A stretch of DNA of 60,320 nucleotides, taken from an uncultured Eubacterium sp. GTDB taxonomy: Bacteria; Bacillota; Clostridia; Peptostreptococcales; Anaerovoracaceae. This document shows positions 50,679 through 58,366 of the stretch, piece by piece. The stretch covers positions 1-60,320 of the forward strand of contig CALBGO010000026.1 in assembly GCA_937894585.1 (NCBI GenBank), written 5' to 3'. The first letter of the stretch is position 1. Every line of letters starts with the position of its first letter. The position numbers and the translations under genes were made by a program. The notes beneath the pieces are model-generated. The model was not told the origin of the DNA and did not search any database. It was given only the letters and a program-made list of their open reading frames with translations.

Positions 50679-51611
50679 ATGAATAAAAAACTGCAAAGCG
50701 ACCTTTTACTTCTGCTTACCGCTATTATCTGGGGCTCCGCCTTTGTTGCCCAGAAAGCAGGCGCCGTACTTGAACCGTTTACTTACAACGGTATTCGTAT
50801 GCTGATCGGCGGTCTGGTGTTAATCCCGGTCATTTTCATATTCAAAGCAATGAAAAAAGAAGATGATTCCGCAGGCAAAAAGAGTCTCGAAGAAAAGGAA
50901 GCCGACAAAAAGACTTTGATAATCGGCGGCATCTGCTGCGGTGTTGTACTGTGCATTGCTTCCACATTGCAGCAGTTCGGTATGTATTTTGATACCGACG
51001 CAGGCAAAGCCGGTTTTATTACATCCCTATATATTGTTATCGTGCCGATTCTCGGTTTGTTCCTGAAGCAGAAGGTTCGTCCGCTGGTCTGGGGCTGCAT
51101 TGCCATGGGCGCAGTCGGCTTTTATCTTCTGACTATGGCCGGAAAAGGCGGCGGATTCTCACTGGAAACAGGTGACTTCTTTGTACTTCTCTGTGCTGTG
51201 GCATTTTCCTGTCACATTCTGGTGGTGGATCACTTCTCACCGAAATGCGACGGCATCAAGCTTTCCTGCATTCAGTTCCTGACTGCAGGCGTAATCGGTA
51301 TCATCTGTATGTTCATCTTCGAAAATCCTGTATGGGCTGACATCGTGGACTGCTGGCTGCCGATTCTGTACTGCGGCGTATTCTCTTCCGGTGTTGCTTA
51401 TACCTGTCAGGTGATCGGACAGCAGCACGCAGAACCTGCCGTAGCTTCTCTGATTATGAGTCTGGAATCCGTATTTGCGGTACTCTTCGGCGTACTCCTT
51501 CTGGGTGAAAGCCTGACCTTAATCGAAGGCATCGGCTGCGTAGTCATCTTCATCGCAGTTGTCATTCCGCAGCTTCCGTCTAAAGAGGAGCGCCTTGCAT
51601 CCAAAAAATAA
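50679..51611 (+). CDS. DMT/EamA-family transporter
   Basis: 310 residues with ten hydrophobic helices in two EamA repeats (about 8-150 and 165-300). Repeat hallmarks: LLLLTAIIWGSAFVAQKAGA and FEPFTYNGIRMLIGG-like LEPFTYNGIRMLIGG in the first, HAEPAVASLIMSLESVFAVL and GEALT-like GESLTLIEGIGC in the second. A charged loop (about residues 60-80, KKEDDSAGKKSLEEKEADKK) sits between helices 2 and 3. It probably exports amino acids or other metabolites; the substrate is unknown. It is monocistronic. Confidence 0.92.
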   Translation: MNKKLQSDLLLLLTAIIWGSAFVAQKAGAVLEPFTYNGIRMLIGGLVLIPVIFIFKAMKKEDDSAGKKSLEEKEADKKTLIIGGICCGVVLCIASTLQQFGMYFDTDAGKAGFITSLYIVIVPILGLFLKQKVRPLVWGCIAMGAVGFYLLTMAGKGGGFSLETGDFFVLLCAVAFSCHILVVDHFSPKCDGIKLSCIQFLTAGVIGIICMFIFENPVWADIVDCWLPILYCGVFSSGVAYTCQVIGQQHAEPAVASLIMSLESVFAVLFGVLLLGESLTLIEGIGCVVIFIAVVIPQLPSKEERLASKK

Positions 51612-51687
51612 CCGCAGTTTCCTGTAAGTGATAACAACTGACAAAACTGATAAAAGACAATTAAAAATCCAATTATAAAGACCAAAA

Positions 51688-51766
51688 CGCAAAACGCACA
51701 AGTCTGCCGCAGATAAACTTAAGCTTTCCGCAGAAAGCATATCACTTGCAAGACTGTGCGTTTTGT
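51688..51766 (+). terminator. Long imperfect terminator hairpin after the EamA gene
   Basis: Outer arms AAAACGCACAAGTCT and AGACTGTGCGTTTT, with inner pairing in the 45-nt loop, end in TTTTG. It is longer than a usual terminator but isolates the gene. Confidence 0.6.
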
Positions 51767-51844
51767 CGTATACTAAAAAAAGCGGGCGGCTCAGATTTAT
51801 TCAGGGAACAGCCCTGCACTTAAAGATTAGGAGGAGTGATACCC

Positions 51845-52414
51845 ATGATTACCAGAGAAGAAGCCTTCGAACTTCTGAAAAAATACAACAAAGAAGAATT
51901 TCATATTCATCACGGCATCACCTTGGAATGTGTAATGCGTTATCTTGCAAAGAAACACGGCTACGGAGATGAGGCGGAATTCTGGGCGCTGTGCGGCCTT
52001 CTTCACGACATTGATTTTGAAATGTGGCCTGATGAACACTGCAAAAAAGCGCCGGAGCTTTTAACAGAAGCCGGCGTTGACGAGAGGATGATCCACGCTG
52101 TCGTTTCCCACGGTTACGGACTCTGCTCCGATGTTGCCCCGGAACACGAAATGGAAAAAATCCTATTTGCCGTTGATGAGCTGACCGGCCTGATCGGCGC
52201 TGCAGCTCTGATGAGGCCTTCCAAAAGCGCCAAAGATATGGAGCTGAAATCCCTGAAGAAAAAGTTCAAGGACAAGCGTTTTGCCGCAGGCTGCGACAGA
52301 GAAGTCATCAGACAGGGCGCGGAACAGCTGGGCTGGGAGCTGGATAACTTATTGTCCGAAACACTGGAAGCTATGCAGGCTTGCGAAGATGAAATCGCAG
52401 AATTGGAGAAATAA
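51845..52414 (+). CDS. HD-domain protein (predicted phosphohydrolase)
   Basis: 189 residues from ATG 51845 (MITREEAFELLKKYNK), with AGGAGG 10 nt upstream. HD metal-site residues: His in HIHHGITLECV, the HD pair in GLLHDIDFEMWP, and further His/Asp in HAVVSHGYG and FAVDELTGLIGA. Such proteins hydrolyse nucleotides or other phosphate esters. It is followed after 3 nt by a phosphoribosyltransferase gene, suggesting a nucleotide-related pair, but the substrate is unknown. Confidence 0.85.
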   Translation: MITREEAFELLKKYNKEEFHIHHGITLECVMRYLAKKHGYGDEAEFWALCGLLHDIDFEMWPDEHCKKAPELLTEAGVDERMIHAVVSHGYGLCSDVAPEHEMEKILFAVDELTGLIGAAALMRPSKSAKDMELKSLKKKFKDKRFAAGCDREVIRQGAEQLGWELDNLLSETLEAMQACEDEIAELEK

Positions 52415-52417
52415 GAT

Positions 52418-52975
52418 ATGTATCACGAAATGACCATTGCAGGCTGCAAACGGCAGCTGCCTCTTTGTAAAATCAGCGACGATCTTTATATCGGCGCATT
52501 CATTATGTTCAGCGATGTGGAGATTACCAAAGCCTGCGCGAAAGAACTTCTTGCAAAAGCGCCGGAATTCGATCTGATCATCACTGCGGAATCCAAAGGC
52601 ATTCCTCTTGCCTACGAAATGTCCCGTCAGGCAGAGATCAACGATTATATCGTAGCCAGAAAAGGCGCCAAGCTCTATATGCAGAATGTAATTTCCGCAG
52701 ATGTGGATTCCATTACCACAGACCATCTGCAGACACTTTATCTGGGACAGACCGAAATCGACAAAATGACAGGCAAACGGATTCTGATTGTAGATGATGT
52801 CATCAGCACGGGGGAATCTCTGCGCTCTCTGGAAGCGCTGATTTCCAAAATCGACTGTACCGTAGTCGGCAAAATGGCAGTCCTTGCCGAAGGTGAAGCC
52901 GCAGACAGAGACGATATCATCTTCCTCGAAAAACTTCCGCTTTTCAACGCCGACGGAAGCGTCAAAGAAGATTAG
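52418..52975 (+). CDS. Phosphoribosyltransferase-family protein (Apt-like)
   Basis: 185 residues. The PRPP-binding motif is RILIVDDVISTGESLRSLEA (about residues 120-139), preceded by the family's substrate strand LIITAESKGIPLAYEMSRQA. The fold matches adenine/xanthine-type PRTases, but the hood region differs and the product is not certain. It is translationally close to the HD protein (3 nt). A terminator follows at 53041-53074. Confidence 0.88.
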   Translation: MYHEMTIAGCKRQLPLCKISDDLYIGAFIMFSDVEITKACAKELLAKAPEFDLIITAESKGIPLAYEMSRQAEINDYIVARKGAKLYMQNVISADVDSITTDHLQTLYLGQTEIDKMTGKRILIVDDVISTGESLRSLEALISKIDCTVVGKMAVLAEGEAADRDDIIFLEKLPLFNADGSVKED

Positions 52976-53040
52976 AATTACAAAAGCGATTCACTAAAGA
53001 AGCTAAAACCCTGGTGAATTCAATATAATTAAGGCGAATG

Positions 53041-53074
53041 CAGGTATCAAACAGAAGATTGATGCCTGTTTTTT
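53041..53074 (+). terminator. Terminator of the HD-PRTase unit
   Basis: CAGGTATCAA / TTGATGCCTG arms (one mismatch), 8-nt loop, T6. Confidence 0.85.
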
Positions 53075-53083
53075 ATTATGTGA

Positions 53084-53107
53084 GAAATATCGATTTTTCG
53101 ATATTTC
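53084..53107. repeat. Perfect 10-bp inverted repeat
   Basis: GAAATATCGA and TCGATATTTC around TTTT, just after the terminator of the PRTase gene. Confidence 0.75.
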
Positions 53108-53128
53108 CGGTATATCAGGAAAAGCACC

Positions 53129-53223
53129 TTGCGAAGCGTCACCCTGCAGCCTGCGATATGTGTGCATAGGAATTTTAATTCCGCCATGCACACTTTTTTA
53201 TGCGCCGGATAAGCGCTTCGCAA
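53129..53223. repeat. Nested inverted-repeat element (95 bp)
   Basis: Outer arms TTGCGAAGCG (53129-53138) and CGCTTCGCAA (53214-53223) enclose an inner hairpin at 53160-53199: GTGTGCAT-a-GGAATT / AATTCC-gcc-ATGCACAC with T6 on the plus strand. The inner part would terminate plus-strand transcription. The outer arms give it the look of a small insertion or REP-like element. It lies 40 bp beyond the DUF4143 ATPase gene. Confidence 0.7.
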
Positions 53224-53263
53224 AACCGAACGCATATAACCGATTTTGCGCTCCATACTCGTA

Positions 53264-54604
53264 TTATAAAAACGGCACCATATATACAGGAATATAGTGA
53301 ATACCATTCTCCCATTTATAATCTTTGATATGAACAACATATTTATCCCTTATACAGCGTCTGAATTTATCAGAAAACAGATCCAGCGATTTATGGGTTC
53401 TGTAATTACCGGATTTTACTTCAATCGGACATATTTTGTCGCGTTCTGTAATTAAGAAGTCGACCTCATACAAGTGATTAGAGGTTCCGCTTTCCATCGT
53501 ATAGTAAAAAAGATTATTTCCCTTTGATATTAACATCTGCGCCACAACATTCTCATATACATATCCAAGATTGGCTTCCAGCTTATTTGAAAGCAGTTTA
53601 TTGTAAATTATATTTTCAGTATAATTCTTATCTTTAAACGCAAGGGTAACAAACAGACCGACATCGGATAAAAACAATTTGTACCGCCCCGTATCCTTCT
53701 CCAACGACATTCCCACTCCCGGATTATTGGCATGATAGGCAATGTTAACAGTAAAAGAACTCAGCATATCAGGGATTAAACTGCGTACCTGCTCCGCTCT
53801 TATTCCCTCTCTTGCATTTGACAAAACATACCTTGATGCGTTGCCGCTCAGATTTGCCGGTATTGCATCATATATATCACCGGCAAGTCCTGTACCGTCT
53901 ATCTTGACAAAATCCTCTTCATATAGATCCACGATTTCTCTTTTGACTTCATCTACCGCCTGCAGATTATTCTTCTCAAGATAGGTTTCTATCGCCTGAG
54001 GCATACCGCCAACGAGCATATATAATCTGAAAATACGCATAAGATTTCTATGCAATGTATTTCCGGCAGGCTTTTTGCTCTTCATAAGCAGTTTAATCGT
54101 ATCAGCTGTTGTCTCATCTCCAATCGCCCACAAAAACTCTTCAAAATCCATAGGATACATAGATATTTTGTGTTCTTCACTCGGGATTAATATATTCTTA
54201 GTATTCTTTTTTATCGAAAGAAGAGAGCCTGTCTCTATATATTTATATCTTCCGTCCGCCACAAGATACTTAATTGCCTGTCTGGCTTTCGGCATCAGCT
54301 GAACTTCATCAAATATGATTACAGACTCATTTTCATACAGTCTGGTTCCGGTGAACTGCTGTAACTGCAGAAAGAAAAAATCCAGATTATATATATCGTC
54401 GAACAGTTCTATAATTTCTCTGCTGGTATGTGCAAAATCAATTATAATGTATGACTTAAACTCATTCTTTGCAAACTCCTCCACAATCGTGGACTTTCCA
54501 ACACGCCTGGCGCCTTTAATCAAAAGCGCATACTTATCGCTGCGATTTTGCTTCCATTCAAGAATTTCATGATATATCTTTCTTTTAAAAACCGGCTTCT
54601 CCAT
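53264..54604 (-). CDS. AAA-family ATPase with C-terminal DUF4143 (PD-(D/E)XK-like) domain
   Basis: 446 residues from ATG 54604 (MEKPVFKRKIYHEILEWKQN), with GAGGTGA upstream. Walker A is IKGARRVGKSTIVEEFA (K37, S38), Walker B VIIFDEVQLMPKARQAIKYL, and sensor-like Thr in IETGSLLS. A wHTH-like middle part follows. The DUF4143 domain holds YEVDFLITERDKICPIEVKSG, the E-V-D...E-V-K pattern of the nuclease fold. The cellular role of this widespread, often multicopy family is not settled. It is monocistronic, with its promoter inside a 33-bp repeat array and divided from the ABC gene upstream by a terminator. Confidence 0.9.
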   Translation of the reverse strand: MEKPVFKRKIYHEILEWKQNRSDKYALLIKGARRVGKSTIVEEFAKNEFKSYIIIDFAHTSREIIELFDDIYNLDFFFLQLQQFTGTRLYENESVIIFDEVQLMPKARQAIKYLVADGRYKYIETGSLLSIKKNTKNILIPSEEHKISMYPMDFEEFLWAIGDETTADTIKLLMKSKKPAGNTLHRNLMRIFRLYMLVGGMPQAIETYLEKNNLQAVDEVKREIVDLYEEDFVKIDGTGLAGDIYDAIPANLSGNASRYVLSNAREGIRAEQVRSLIPDMLSSFTVNIAYHANNPGVGMSLEKDTGRYKLFLSDVGLFVTLAFKDKNYTENIIYNKLLSNKLEANLGYVYENVVAQMLISKGNNLFYYTMESGTSNHLYEVDFLITERDKICPIEVKSGNYRTHKSLDLFSDKFRRCIRDKYVVHIKDYKWENGIHYIPVYMVPFL

Positions 54605-54626
54605 GATTATCTCACCTCTTAAAGTC

Positions 54627-54655
54627 ATTATAGCGCAAATCCCCGTTCATGTAAA
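54627..54655 (-). promoter_or_regulatory. Promoter of the DUF4143 ATPase gene with a repeat unit in its spacer
   Basis: Minus-strand TTTACA (54650-54655), 17 bp, TATAAT (54627-54632). The 17-bp spacer contains the repeat core AACGGGGATTTGCGC (54633-54647), so a protein bound there would directly govern initiation. The predicted leader is only about 16 nt. Confidence 0.8.
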
Positions 54656-54710
54656 TGCAAATTCCGCGCAAATCCCCGTTTACTACCTCTGATATTCCTG
54701 CGAAATCCCC
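54633..54710. repeat. Three-unit array with exact 33-bp period upstream of the DUF4143 ATPase gene
   Basis: GCGCAAATCCCCGTT occurs at 54633-54647 and identically at 54666-54680. A diverged copy TGCGAAATCCCC is at 54699-54710. The unit-to-unit distance is 33 bp both times while the intervening bases are not conserved, so these look like spaced binding sites rather than a plain tandem duplication. Confidence 0.85.
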
Positions 54711-54715
54711 AAAAC

Positions 54716-54744
54716 ATTATATCCAAAATGATAAATATTATGCA
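54716..54744 (-). promoter_or_regulatory. Possible second promoter upstream of the array
   Basis: Minus-strand TGCATA (54739-54744), 17 bp, TATAAT (54716-54721). Part of it belongs to the block shared with 18406-18450. Confidence 0.45.
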
Positions 54745-54761
54745 GAATTTGCTCAGAAACC

Positions 54762-54798
54762 GAAAGAACCCCTGCTCTATATAGAACGGGATTCTTTC
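54762..54798 (-). terminator. Hairpin at the end of the ABC exporter genes
   Basis: GAAAGAA..CCC, TCTATATAGA core, and GGG.TTCTTTC form a long symmetric hairpin starting about 40 nt after the stop at 54837. Confidence 0.6.
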
Positions 54799-54836
54799 AA
54801 TTTCTGCGTATTTTATTTATCAGATCTCACTTTAAA

Positions 54837-56417
54837 TTATGTACGAATGATTTCATCAAACTCCTGCTCTATCTCTTCTGACAGATTATGTGCGATTACG
54901 ATTACAGTTTCTTTACAATCCAGCAGATAGCGAATTACCTTTTCTGTATTTTTTTTATCTAAAGCGCCTGTCGGCTCATCTGCAATGAGCACCTCCGGCA
55001 TATCGTACATTGCCCGAAGCAGACAGATCCTGGACTTTTCGCCGCCTGAGATTCCGTCATTATCACTGATCTGCGCACCCATCTTTATATTCTCAAGCTG
55101 AAGCATATCCATCGCATCCCTTAACTTCTGCTCCGATTCCTGATCACAGTCGCGATAAAGAGTAATATTATGAAGCACATCATCTAAAAACAGATACGAT
55201 TTCTGATCCGAATAATTGCACAGCCTGCTTCTCTGCTCCGGAGCCATTTCGCATATATTCTTTCCTTTCATACGAATACTGCCGGAGGCAGGAGAAAGAT
55301 CTCCCGATAACAGTCTTGCCAGCGTCGTTTTTCCTGATCCGCTCTTGCCTTTCAGCAAGTACTTTTTCCCCCTCTCAAAACAATAACTGAAATCATTTAT
55401 AACAGTGTGCGCTTCCCCCGGATAGCCGTAAGTAACATGATCCGCACATAAAAGTATTTCGTTTTTAAATTCTTTATCATCGCCTGCGCTCTGCACTTCA
55501 AACGGTTCCTCCGGTTCGGATTCTGCAGAAGCTTCTTCTAAGGTCTTCAGAACCGGTTTACACGAATTAACCCGGTTCATATAGTTGATTGCTGCGGTAA
55601 GCGGAAATACCATGCTTCCCATCAGCTGCACAACACTGACCACATTGCCTACCGTAATCAGACTGTGATAAACCAGAATTCCGCCGGTTAAAAGAACCCC
55701 TGCCTGCATGAAGTTCGCCACAGTTTCCGCGCTCTTTTCTGCCAGATAGTTTCTGTTCAAAGATTTTACACGCTTCGTTTCCATCTGCCGGTCTATCATT
55801 CCGTGTTTTTCCATATATTTAGCCGCCGCCCGGTATTTAATCAATTCCATTCTTCCGTAAAGTGTGTTCGTTACAAAACCAGTATATACCGTACTCTCAT
55901 CTGCATATTCAGAAGCCGCCTTCTGCACTGTTTTCTGAAATACTGCCGGTACAAGAAACGGAAGCGACGCACTTACCAGCGCAACAAGAAAGATACTCCA
56001 GTGTATCCAAATAATTGCCGCGCAGGCACAGAGCGAAGTTGCACCATAGATCAGTACAAACTGTTTTCCCATATAGTAATCCTGGAAAAGAAGATCTATT
56101 TTACTTGTAAATTCTGCCGTATCGGGATTTTCCCGGCGGGATCTTCTCATTTGAGAACTGTAAATGCGTTTCTTTAATGTATGTACCTGCTGCGACGCAC
56201 TTCTATGGGCAAGAGACCGCATCCATACACACAGCACAGAATCCGCAACAGTCAAAATAACCACTGCGGCAAGAAGTGTAATCAGATAATCCAGCCGTTT
56301 CATCTCAATCACATCAAAAGTTTTTCCCAAACACAAGGCAAACAGCGCTTCCATGCCTGCCGCAGCAATTGCAAACACCGCTATCGTAACCTGCGTCCGG
56401 ATTTGATTCTTCTCCAT
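54837..56417 (-). CDS. ABC exporter half-transporter (permease-ATPase fusion), third gene
   Basis: 526 residues: a six-helix exporter domain (about 1-290), then the ATPase. Walker A is LKGKSGSGKTTLARLLSG, signature ISGGEKSRICLLRAM, Walker B EVLIADEPTGALD and H-loop IVIAHNLSEEI. The segment before the ATPase (about 290-320) is acidic. It is shorter than its two upstream neighbours and has base composition like the rest of the window, unlike them. It may pair with one of them or work alone; the substrate is unknown. The gap to the next ABC gene is 122 nt. Confidence 0.88.
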   Translation of the reverse strand: MEKNQIRTQVTIAVFAIAAAGMEALFALCLGKTFDVIEMKRLDYLITLLAAVVILTVADSVLCVWMRSLAHRSASQQVHTLKKRIYSSQMRRSRRENPDTAEFTSKIDLLFQDYYMGKQFVLIYGATSLCACAAIIWIHWSIFLVALVSASLPFLVPAVFQKTVQKAASEYADESTVYTGFVTNTLYGRMELIKYRAAAKYMEKHGMIDRQMETKRVKSLNRNYLAEKSAETVANFMQAGVLLTGGILVYHSLITVGNVVSVVQLMGSMVFPLTAAINYMNRVNSCKPVLKTLEEASAESEPEEPFEVQSAGDDKEFKNEILLCADHVTYGYPGEAHTVINDFSYCFERGKKYLLKGKSGSGKTTLARLLSGDLSPASGSIRMKGKNICEMAPEQRSRLCNYSDQKSYLFLDDVLHNITLYRDCDQESEQKLRDAMDMLQLENIKMGAQISDNDGISGGEKSRICLLRAMYDMPEVLIADEPTGALDKKNTEKVIRYLLDCKETVIVIAHNLSEEIEQEFDEIIRT

Positions 56418-56539
56418 GTTCCTACCTCCCTATCTTTCAGTGCCGAAAAGCCAGTTTTATATTGTAGCATTATATTTTCAAACCTATATCCGGTCCTTAG
56501 CTATCCATCAATACATGAATAACAGCTTAACAACATGCG

Positions 56540-58366
56540 CTATTGCTGCTGATACCATTGCGCCTGTGCTCGGTACATCTTCGCATAGTATCCTTCCCTT
56601 TCCATCAGGCTTTCATGATTCCCGTCCTCCACCAATCTTCCTTTATGGAAAACCAAAATTCTATCTACCATATGAGTAATTCCAAGACGGTGGGAAATTA
56701 GCAAAGTCGTCTTTCCCTCAGTCATCCTTGCAAAATTACGATATAATTCTGCCTCTGCGAGCGGGTCTAGTGCTGCTGTAGGTTCATCAAGAATCATAAG
56801 TTTGGTATTTCTTCTATATAGAGCTCTTGCTAATGCAATTCTCTGCCACTGACCGCCAGACAGGTTATTCATCGACTCGCTGAATTTTCCAATTTCCTCA
56901 TCTAATCCCTTTGGCTGCTTGTTTACTAAATCTTCAATATTCGCTTGGCGAAGTAGCTGTGAAAAGCTTTTTTCATCCATAATATAATCTATTTCTGATG
57001 CCTCAATATTTTCACGAATTGTGCCCTCATAATGGCAAAAGTCCTGAAACACTGCTGCCGTTGACTTCCGGATTTTATTGATTTCTTCTCCCTCCAAAAT
57101 TTCCCCATTTACAGTAATCGTTCCCTGTTGTGGTACATAGAATCCCATAATCAAATTGATAAACGTACTCTTTCCACTTCCATTTTCTCCTACGATTGCC
57201 ACAGTCTCCCCATCTTTAATGTGCACCGACAAATTTTGAATTGCCGCCTGAGCTGATGATGGATAAGTAAAAGATACCTGATTAAATACAAGCGAAACAG
57301 CATCAAGTTCATCGGCCGGACACTGTAGTTCCTCTTTTGAAAGTGTTTGCAGCTCAAAGAAATCCTTCATATATGAAAGATTCTGTCCAAACTCCATCAT
57401 AGAAATCAACAAACTACTGATTAAACTCTGCAAACGTCCCGATAAAGTCAAAACCATCATAAAGATACCGATTCCGCCCTCCGGATGCAGGTATATTTGG
57501 CGTCCTACGAATATTAAAATCACTATATAGACAGCATTACGAAGAAAATCTGCGATTATATTATAACTCACATGTTTCTTTGTTAATGCTTCCTTTTTTG
57601 CAATATACATCTTTGCAGTCTTTTTCCATTCGTTTTTCAAATAGGGGTATGCCTTAAAATGACGAATATCCTTCATTGCCTCCGTTCTCGTACAGGTAAG
57701 ATACTGCATGATAGCACTGTCTCCTTCCAGCATCCATTTAGTTCTAAAACGATATGTAGCATCACTTTGCATATAAGAAAGCACCGCTGAAGGAATACAA
57801 GTCAAAAAGATTGCAACCACAATCATACCGCTGATATGAAAAAGTTCCAAAGAAACGCTTATAATTGCAATCATTCGCTGCACATTAAGGATTAAATCCT
57901 GCATACTTCTAGCTGTATACTCACCTGCATATTCTTCTACAAAAGATAACTTCTGCCGAAATCCATCGTTATTCTCTATATGGTTAAATTTTACATTGCA
58001 CTTGCACTCCATGATAATTTGCGACACAAATCGTTCCGTCCTCATGGTATCCATGCGAAGCATATAATCACTTAAACCATCAAACAAACTCTGCACAATA
58101 TATAAACTAATCAACAAACCAAATAAAAACAGTACCGTTCTCCCTTCTGCTTCCATGCTTCTGCTTTTTACCATTTCATATAATCCATTAGTTAGATTTT
58201 CCAAGCAACGTGCGGTGATTACCGGAAGAAATGCAGCAAACAAACCAAGCACATTGACAAAAATCGAATCCTTACCCTTTACCTGAAGGCTGAAAGAAAG
58301 CGCCTTTCTTAAAATATTCGCTTTTTCATAAATTCCCATTCTTTCATCTTTATTTTTATCTTCCAT
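56540..58366 (-). CDS. ABC exporter half-transporter (permease-ATPase fusion), second gene
   Basis: 608 residues, membrane domain about 1-340. Walker A is VGENGSGKSTFINLIMG, signature LSGGQWQRIALARAL, Walker B LMILDEPTAALDPLAE (catalytic Glu present) and H-loop LLISHRLGITHMV. It has the same length and design as the following protein and overlaps it by 11 nt, the pattern of a heterodimeric exporter. The DNA is visibly AT-richer than most of the window, suggesting acquisition. The wrecked fragment at 18420-18558 derives from a relative of this gene. Confidence 0.9.
   Translation of the reverse strand: MEDKNKDERMGIYEKANILRKALSFSLQVKGKDSIFVNVLGLFAAFLPVITARCLENLTNGLYEMVKSRSMEAEGRTVLFLFGLLISLYIVQSLFDGLSDYMLRMDTMRTERFVSQIIMECKCNVKFNHIENNDGFRQKLSFVEEYAGEYTARSMQDLILNVQRMIAIISVSLELFHISGMIVVAIFLTCIPSAVLSYMQSDATYRFRTKWMLEGDSAIMQYLTCTRTEAMKDIRHFKAYPYLKNEWKKTAKMYIAKKEALTKKHVSYNIIADFLRNAVYIVILIFVGRQIYLHPEGGIGIFMMVLTLSGRLQSLISSLLISMMEFGQNLSYMKDFFELQTLSKEELQCPADELDAVSLVFNQVSFTYPSSAQAAIQNLSVHIKDGETVAIVGENGSGKSTFINLIMGFYVPQQGTITVNGEILEGEEINKIRKSTAAVFQDFCHYEGTIRENIEASEIDYIMDEKSFSQLLRQANIEDLVNKQPKGLDEEIGKFSESMNNLSGGQWQRIALARALYRRNTKLMILDEPTAALDPLAEAELYRNFARMTEGKTTLLISHRLGITHMVDRILVFHKGRLVEDGNHESLMEREGYYAKMYRAQAQWYQQQ

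Noticed and set aside
53003..53340. Short minus-strand frames past the DUF4143 gene
   Set aside because: They run through inverted repeats and terminators and have no ribosome sites.
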